From positions 46,609-67,049 of the forward strand of contig BMAT01012657.1 of NCBI GenBank assembly GCA_019649035.1: 20,441 nt of DNA, in the 5' to 3' direction. Positions within the stretch are counted from its first letter, which is position 1, and each line of letters opens with the position of its first letter. Source of the DNA: Elysia marginata (Eukaryota; Mollusca; Gastropoda; Plakobranchidae). The translations under genes and the position numbers were made by a program. The notes under the pieces were generated by a model, which saw only the letters and a program-made list of their open reading frames with translations, made no database searches and had not been told where the DNA came from. Below, piece by piece: positions 18,534-20,441 of the stretch.

Positions 18534-20441
18534 GAGAAATATTTTTGCCCCTAAATTAATGACTCACCATCCCCCGTACGCTTTTTCTCTTACCGTACAG
18601 AGCGTGTTTCTCAACGGCTCCCTAGAAACCACGACTCTGTTCACAGGAACGTCGTCTGAGGTGCACGGCATCGCTGTTGATTGGCTGTCGAGAAACCTGT
18701 ACTTCACTGACGGCCTCTACAACTGGATCATGATGACCTCAACACTGCCCAGCAGGCCAGGGTACAAGATAGTCGTACAGGACGACCTGCAGTCGCCACA
18801 CGGACTGGCCGTACATCCTGCTAGGATGTGAGTCACGGGCGCTCTGAGGAGTGTTCCGTTAGATAATTATTTATCTCTCTCTGTCTCTGTTTGTCTGTCT
18901 GTCTCTCTCTATCTCTCTCTCGTAAAAGGATAAAAAAGGAGAGTTGTAACGTTTCACTCTGTAAAACAGAAATAAAGCGAAACTATATAAATCTAGTTTT
19001 TTTTTTATGTTAAACATTTGAAATTTATTTGCCTTTGTCAGCTACAAAAAATAACACTCGATTACTTGCTTCCTAATTAAGTGGTCCATTCATTAAAATA
19101 TCGTGCTCCTTCAGTCTTCACTGGACAGAGACATAGTTCTTAAAATATTTTTATGGAGTTTTTCATTCTTTGCCATTCTGTTTCGTGATTGATGCTGGTA
19201 AATACGTTCTAATTTCCATATAACTTGGAACTTGCTGATTAAAGTTGAAGGTTTTTTATGTTCTAGTTGGAACTACGGTTTATGGCATTCACACCTAGTT
19301 TTAAAGCTGCTTTCTGTTAGTCTTATTTAGGTGTCTTTTTTATTTGCTGTAGGTTGTAACACTGTGGTCTTATATACTATGCATTCCGTTAGACATTTGC
19401 CATTCATGGTACAGTCTTTTGTGTTCCTACAGCTACACAGTTTTATTTGTATGGTTGGGTTTTTTGCTTTATATTTTGAAGCAGGCTTTTGGTATGGTTG
19501 TATATGGCTTTCTATCTACCGATCTTTCGATTTATGTATTACTACACATCCGTCATCTTTTGAACTACGCTGTCCGTTCCCTCTATATCGCTTTTTGCTT
19601 CTTTCTCTTGTTCTCATTGTCTGTCATTCGGTTCTTATGTATTGCACCCTTTTCTCTCCTCGTTAAAATGCCATGATCATGATATAAAGAAACAAACAAA
19701 AATAAAAAAGAAATTGAACCAACACACCTAATCTTTATCTCCACTCTCATACAATTCCTTTGTCCCCAGGCTTCTCTTCTGGTCCGACTGGGGGACCCGC
19801 CCTAAGATTGAACGGTCAAACCTGCTTGGACAGGACAGGAAGGTCTTGCTAGACAGACAGCTGGTCAAGCCGCAGGGGCTGGTCATTGACTACGCCAAGA
19901 ACCGACTCTACTGGGTGGACTCATTCAAGTGTACTATAGAGATGGCAGACCTTAACGGGAAGGGCCATAAGATTCTACATGTTGCTGAGGGATCTGGTTT
20001 CTTTGGCATCGCTCTCTATGGGGTAAGTCAGAAATCTCAGGGTTTGTTGTAAGTGAAGAAAGTACAGATGGTAAAAGAAGGTCAGAGATGCAGAATAGCA
20101 TGTGAGGATGGTTAAAGAAAGAAGCGGGTGGACGAGATAGAGGAATTGGAGGGGGTAAGAAGGAAGAAGAAGAAGAAGAAGAAGAAGAAGAAGAAGAAGA
20201 AGAAGAAAATAGAAGATCAAGAGGAGGAGGAGGGGAAGGAGAAAATGGAGGAGGAGGAAAAATGTACGCACTTAGAGAAAAGCAATTTTAGCATTAATAC
20301 CTGCTGACATTAAGACCCTTAACAACGAAACCGACTCAATGTCAAATAAGATAGAGTCAATTGAAATGTTCTGCCTCTAAACGCAAACTTATGTAATATG
20401 CTCTTTCCTCTAGAACTATCTGTTCGTGACAGACAAGAAGC
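6207..20441 (+). CDS. YWTD beta-propeller (LDL-receptor-related) protein, 5' part, spliced
   Basis: Join 6207-6276, 14491-14615, 16757-16864, 18601-18827, 19770-20022 and 20414-20441 (runs off the window). The splice phases agree at every junction and give 270 residues without a stop. Residues 1-21 are a signal peptide, 25-65 a linker or first strand, and from about 85 an LDL-receptor class B propeller. YWTD-position motifs are FWSE (91-94), YFTD (135-138), FWSD (180-183), YWVD (224-227) and FVTD (265-268). Each is preceded or followed by typical strand words such as HGIAVDW, PHGLAVHPA, PQGLVIDYAKN and KIERSNLLG. In this family such propellers are extracellular ligand-binding domains. The propeller follows the signal peptide without LDL-A or EGF modules, as in the first propeller of LRP5/6, but the identity is unresolved and the full protein is probably much longer. 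NGS at 106-108 is a possible N-glycosylation site. Confidence 0.9.
7518..7535. repeat. Perfect 18-bp palindrome
   Basis: TTTCTTGCATGCAAGAAA reads the same on both strands. It lies about 140 bases before the minisatellite. A related word, CTTGCAAGAAA, occurs at 8742-8752 just after the minisatellite ends. Confidence 0.8.
7678..8716 (+). repeat. ~50-bp minisatellite array, interrupted
   Basis: Units begin with TTTCTAACCGG and continue TTAACT..CTGATCTGACTATAGAGATAACTGTT. Unit starts are 7678, 7740, 7790, 7840, (MITE-like insertion 7873-8160), 8182, 8232, 8282, 8332, 8382, 8432 (irregular, ~71 bp), 8503, 8553 (47 bp), 8600, 8650 and a partial copy at 8701. Twelve extra bases lie between the first two units. 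Units 8232-8431 are nearly identical and the outer ones are diverged, the usual pattern of a core that has recently been homogenised. Many units contain the 10-bp palindrome TAACCGGTTA next to the HpaI-like GTTAAC. Function is unknown. Confidence 0.95.
7873..8160 (+). mobile_element. MITE-like inverted-repeat element, copy 1
   Basis: A 288-bp non-coding element. Its ends are inverted repeats: GGGAATGAGATT then (with a small internal gap) AACAAGAGTAACG on the left, and the complement of GGGAATGAGATTTCAACAAG on the right. TA flanks both ends (7871-7872 and 8161-8162), suggesting a TA target duplication. It interrupts one unit of the 50-bp minisatellite. A second copy at 16459-16741 is in the opposite orientation, looks about 90% alike by eye and has the same boundaries, which proves the element's limits. 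It encodes nothing, so it would depend on a transposase elsewhere. TA targets suit Tc1/mariner or some Harbinger-like groups, but the family is unassigned. Confidence 0.88.
8745..8760. repeat. Right arm of an inverted repeat flanking the minisatellite
   Basis: AAACCTACAGC (8750-8760) is the exact complement of GCTGTAGGTTT at 7571-7581. The pair brackets the whole minisatellite about 1.17 kb apart. Eleven bases is short, so this may be chance. Confidence 0.4.
9478..9491. repeat. (TAA)n microsatellite
   Basis: TTAATAATAATAAT lies directly at the 5' edge of the truncated SINE. It may be an insertion-site tract or a later expansion. Confidence 0.7.
9491..9738 (+). mobile_element. tRNA-derived SINE, 5'-truncated
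   Basis: It starts inside a tRNA-like head: CGGACTTGAGATCTGGAGG is followed by a perfect pol III B box, GGTTCGAATCC (9519-9529). No A box precedes it, because the (TAA)n tract sits there instead. The tRNA-unrelated body follows, with the words CACCATGGGTACCTGGCGAA, GAGCGCCTAACAGGC and GAAATATGAGTTGGATTTGC, and a tail near GGTAAATATTTAAAG. A decayed relative lies at 14730-14972. Without its A box this copy should not be transcribed from its own promoter. Confidence 0.82.
10162..10412 (+). mobile_element. tRNA-derived SINE interrupted by assembly gap
   Basis: The left end reads GGGGGTCTAGATAGCTCAGT, a tRNA-like head with a perfect A box TAGCTCAGTTGG (10173-10184). The sequence then becomes N. 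After the gap it ends with CTTGTAAAAATACCCTTC and an AATC-type tail. The same 11 bases, CCAACAAAAAA, flank both sides (10151-10161 and 10413-10423), which fits a target-site duplication from LINE-driven insertion. So the unsequenced middle should hold the B box and SINE body. A genuine tRNA gene is unlikely, because the duplication encloses about 250 bases. Confidence 0.75.
10189..10373. other. Assembly gap (185 N)
   Basis: An unbroken run of 185 N. Both flanks are parts of one SINE, so the gap probably reflects failure to assemble a high-copy repeat. The N count may or may not be a true length estimate. Confidence 0.98.
10988..11011. other. 9-bp perfect hairpin
   Basis: ACTCGCAGT (10988-10996) and its complement ACTGCGAGT (11003-11011) are separated by a six-base loop, CTTTTA. 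It lies in intron 1. The loop resembles a tRNA-Lys anticodon loop, but the size and stem do not fit a tRNA, so I leave it as an unexplained hairpin. Confidence 0.6.
11823..11884 (+). repeat. Pyrimidine microsatellite (TC/CTGT/TTTTTC)
   Basis: Mixed TC dinucleotides, a run of CTGT units and then CTTTTT units, all on the + strand, in intron 1. Confidence 0.85.
13838..13847. repeat. SINE target-site duplication, left
   Basis: CCGATGTTGG, repeated exactly at 14148-14157. The two copies bracket the minus-strand SINE. Confidence 0.85.
13848..14147 (-). mobile_element. tRNA-derived SINE with intact pol III boxes
   Basis: Read on the minus strand, the element opens with GGACCGGCTCTG and then a perfect A box TGGCCTAGCGG (14134 down to 14124) and a perfect B box GGTTCGATCCC (14093 down to 14083), separated by about 30 bases as in a tRNA. 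The head lacks a clean cloverleaf end, and about 220 bases of unrelated body follow, ending in a GACGTTAAAATTCAATCAACC-like tail. A 10-bp exact duplication flanks it. This is a full-length copy that could in principle still be transcribed by RNA polymerase III, antisense to the host gene. Confidence 0.88.
14148..14157. repeat. SINE target-site duplication, right
   Basis: CCGATGTTGG, identical to 13838-13847. This is the 5' side of the minus-strand SINE. Confidence 0.85.
14491..14615 (+). CDS. Exon 2: N-terminal linker before the propeller
   Basis: Acceptor TTGCCAG precedes 14491 and donor GTAAGC follows at 14616. Two bases complete codon 24, then 41 codons (residues 25-65) follow and the exon ends in phase 0. 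The peptide includes LPFARSNARLMSIPG, which resembles the first beta-strand of LRP5/6-type propellers, where a 'FA-R--RL' pattern follows the signal peptide. That resemblance is from memory and weak. There is no cysteine, so it is not an EGF or LDL-A module. Confidence 0.85.
14730..14972 (+). mobile_element. Decayed tRNA-SINE related to the 9491 copy
   Basis: It has a degenerate tRNA-like head (TAGCGTGATCTCGCGGTTGC) and then a body sharing blocks with the 9491-9738 element: a CACC-rich stretch, CACCTGG-like words, a GAGTGCTCAAGAGGC block and GAAATATGAGCTGAGCTTGC before a GTGTAAAG tail. No clear target duplication remains. The head differs from the other copy, so it may be a subfamily. Confidence 0.65.
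15050..16200 (-). pseudogene. Decayed LINE reverse-transcriptase fragment
   Basis: Minus-strand reading, spread over several frames, recovers the order of a non-LTR retrotransposon RT C-terminal half. GIDKSAAF (16054-16031) matches RT motif A, followed after a frameshift by NRKALKNISAEDHLRIIRF. TSNVDTPQ-stop-NSFSPALF (15887-15855) matches the PQGDSLSP motif B with the Gly lost to a stop. EVQKN and GTLI-stop-DNGDL (15645-15616) follow, then DTWALAEEKQLDVF and IRYPVTITNKSLHKNT near 15506-15400, then RPMTTLPVALYN (about 15260-15225) and DLDELRTIEQEG at the end. The YADD catalytic box is not found and appears deleted. Stops and frameshifts show it is dead. I cannot assign the clade. Confidence 0.75.
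16459..16741 (-). mobile_element. MITE-like inverted-repeat element, copy 2 (inverted)
   Basis: This 283-bp element is the reverse complement of 7873-8160, with small indels and scattered substitutions. The left end GGGAAAGAGATTTCAACAAG is the complement of copy 1's right end, and the right end (CTAATCTCATTCAC) is copy 1's left end with one change in the terminal CCC. TA flanks both ends (16457-16458 and 16742-16743). Its right end is 15 bases from exon 3, so only the T-run and TAG of the acceptor lie outside it. See the branch-point entry. Confidence 0.88.
16728..16741 (+). promoter_or_regulatory. Candidate branch point of exon 3, inside the MITE end
   Basis: CTAAT (16728-16732, branch A at 16731) fits the metazoan yUnAy consensus and lies 25 bases before the end of the AG at 16756. 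TTCAC (A at 16740) is a second fit, 16 bases before it. Both belong to the terminal repeat of the transposon. The outside sequence, 16742-16756, is too close to the AG and holds no suitable site. Confidence 0.5.
16757..16864 (+). CDS. Exon 3: first propeller blade (FWSE)
   Basis: 36 codons (residues 66-101), phase 0 at both ends. The acceptor is a run of T followed by CTAG, and the donor is CAG|GTCGGT at 16865, weaker than the other donors. It encodes GFHWEDQLLFWSEGTNKKIQ, where FWSE fills the YWTD position. A transposon end lies only 15 bases before the exon (see 16459-16741). If intron 3 were retained the frame would run to a stop near 17033, adding about 56 unrelated residues. Confidence 0.88.
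16865..18600 (+). other. Intron 3 (1.7 kb), phase 0
   Basis: GTCGGT to TACAG. Sequence 16865-18336 is AT-rich with A-rich runs around 17570-17620 and no recognised gene or mobile element. The (GA)n block near its end is listed separately. Confidence 0.85.
18337..18538 (+). repeat. (GA)n purine microsatellite, ~200 bp
   Basis: Nearly pure GA with interspersed GATA, GACA and GAAA. It ends 62 bases before exon 4, so it lies just beyond the normal branch-point zone. A complementary (TC)n block follows exon 4. Confidence 0.95.
18601..18827 (+). CDS. Exon 4: propeller blades (YFTD)
   Basis: 75 codons plus two bases (residues 102-176 and part of 177). It starts after TACCGTACAG and ends at donor GTGAGT (18828). 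It carries HGIAVDWLSRNLYFTDG and later PHGLAVHPAR, both hallmark strands of class B repeats. The exon ends in phase 2 and its last two bases join the first G of exon 5 to make Met177. The exon is flanked by a (GA)n block upstream and a (TC)n block downstream. Confidence 0.93.
18828..19769 (+). other. Intron 4 (0.94 kb), phase 2
   Basis: GTGAGT to CCCCAG. It contains a TC/CTGT block near its start and otherwise T-rich sequence. Open frames of up to 111 codons at about 19331-19676 are hydrophobic-looking translations of T-rich DNA and are not counted as genes. Confidence 0.85.
18873..18921 (+). repeat. (TC)n / (CTGT)n microsatellite
   Basis: ATCTCTCTCTGTCTCTG-type sequence starting 45 bases after the donor of exon 4. 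It is largely complementary to the (GA)n block at 18337-18538. Confidence 0.9.
19770..20022 (+). CDS. Exon 5: propeller blades (FWSD, YWVD)
   Basis: One base completes codon 177, then 84 codons (178-261), ending in phase 0. The acceptor is TTTGTCCCCAG and the donor GG|GTAAGT. LLFWSDWGTRPKIERSNL is a very close match to the YWTDWG...IERA pattern of LDL-receptor family propellers. PQGLVIDYAKNRLYWVDS is the next blade, followed by IEMADLNGKGHKIL. This exon is the strongest single evidence for the family. Confidence 0.95.
20023..20413 (+). other. Intron 5 (391 bp), phase 0
   Basis: GTAAGT to CCTCTAG. The central part, about 20050-20280, is strongly purine-rich and contains (GAA)15. The remainder is AT-rich. 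Confidence 0.88.
20163..20207 (+). repeat. (GAA)15 triplet repeat
   Basis: Fifteen uninterrupted GAA units, followed by purine-rich GAGGAGGAGG sequence to about 20260. It starts about 140 bases after the donor of exon 5. Confidence 0.97.
20414..20441 (+). CDS. Exon 6 (partial): next blade (FVTD)
   Basis: It starts after CCTCTAG and is cut by the window end. Nine codons, NYLFVTDKK, continue in frame from the last Gly of exon 5 and place FVTD at the YWTD position of the next blade. Confidence 0.85.

Noticed and set aside
19331..19676. 111- and 85-codon hydrophobic open frames
   Set aside because: They lie inside intron 4 in T-rich DNA, in two overlapping frames. The membrane-protein look comes from TTT/CTT codons.
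19975..20271. Poly-leucine minus-strand open frame
   Set aside because: It is simply the antisense reading of the (GAA)n and GAGGAGG tract, plus antisense of exon 5.
6207..20441. Naming the gene lrp5/6 (arrow)
   Set aside because: Only one incomplete propeller is visible and its motifs are divergent. The architecture downstream is unknown, so a symbol would be a guess.

Overview
The window is eukaryotic nuclear DNA. Coding blocks are short and comparatively GC-rich. They sit between long AT-rich introns bounded by GT...AG sites, and the introns carry tRNA-derived SINEs, a decayed LINE, a short inverted-repeat transposon family, a minisatellite and many microsatellites. The low GC, the SINE types and the intron structure suggest a mollusc, probably a gastropod. 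That is inference from general appearance, not from a database match.

There is one supported gene, on the + strand: the 5' part of a secreted or membrane protein with a YWTD (LDL-receptor class B) beta-propeller. Six coding exons are readable: 6207-6276, 14491-14615, 16757-16864, 18601-18827, 19770-20022, and 20414 onward, where the window cuts it off. All five junctions have GT/AG ends and compatible phases (1, 0, 0, 2, 0), and together they give an uninterrupted 270-residue N-terminus. It consists of a signal peptide, a short linker and five blade strands, each with a YWTD-like motif. The propeller starts almost directly after the signal peptide, as in the first propeller of LRP5/6. No LDL-A or EGF module is seen before it. 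The orthologue cannot be named from this fragment.

Layout: 1-6206 is upstream DNA with no convincing gene. Intron 1 (6277-14490) holds a ~50-bp minisatellite (7678-8716) split by a 288-bp inverted-repeat element (7873-8160), a 5'-truncated SINE (9491-9738), a SINE whose middle is an assembly gap (10162-10412), and a minus-strand SINE with intact pol III boxes and target-site duplications (13848-14147). Intron 2 (14616-16756) is largely mobile DNA: a decayed SINE, a decayed minus-strand LINE reverse transcriptase, and a second, inverted copy of the 288-bp element that ends 15 bases before exon 3. Introns 3-5 carry a (GA)n block, a (TC)n block and a (GAA)15 tract near exons 4 and 5.

The most interesting structure is the two-copy, TA-flanked, MITE-like family. 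One copy broke a minisatellite unit. The other lies so close to the exon 3 acceptor that the only plausible branch points fall inside its terminal repeat, so host splicing there may rely on transposon sequence.
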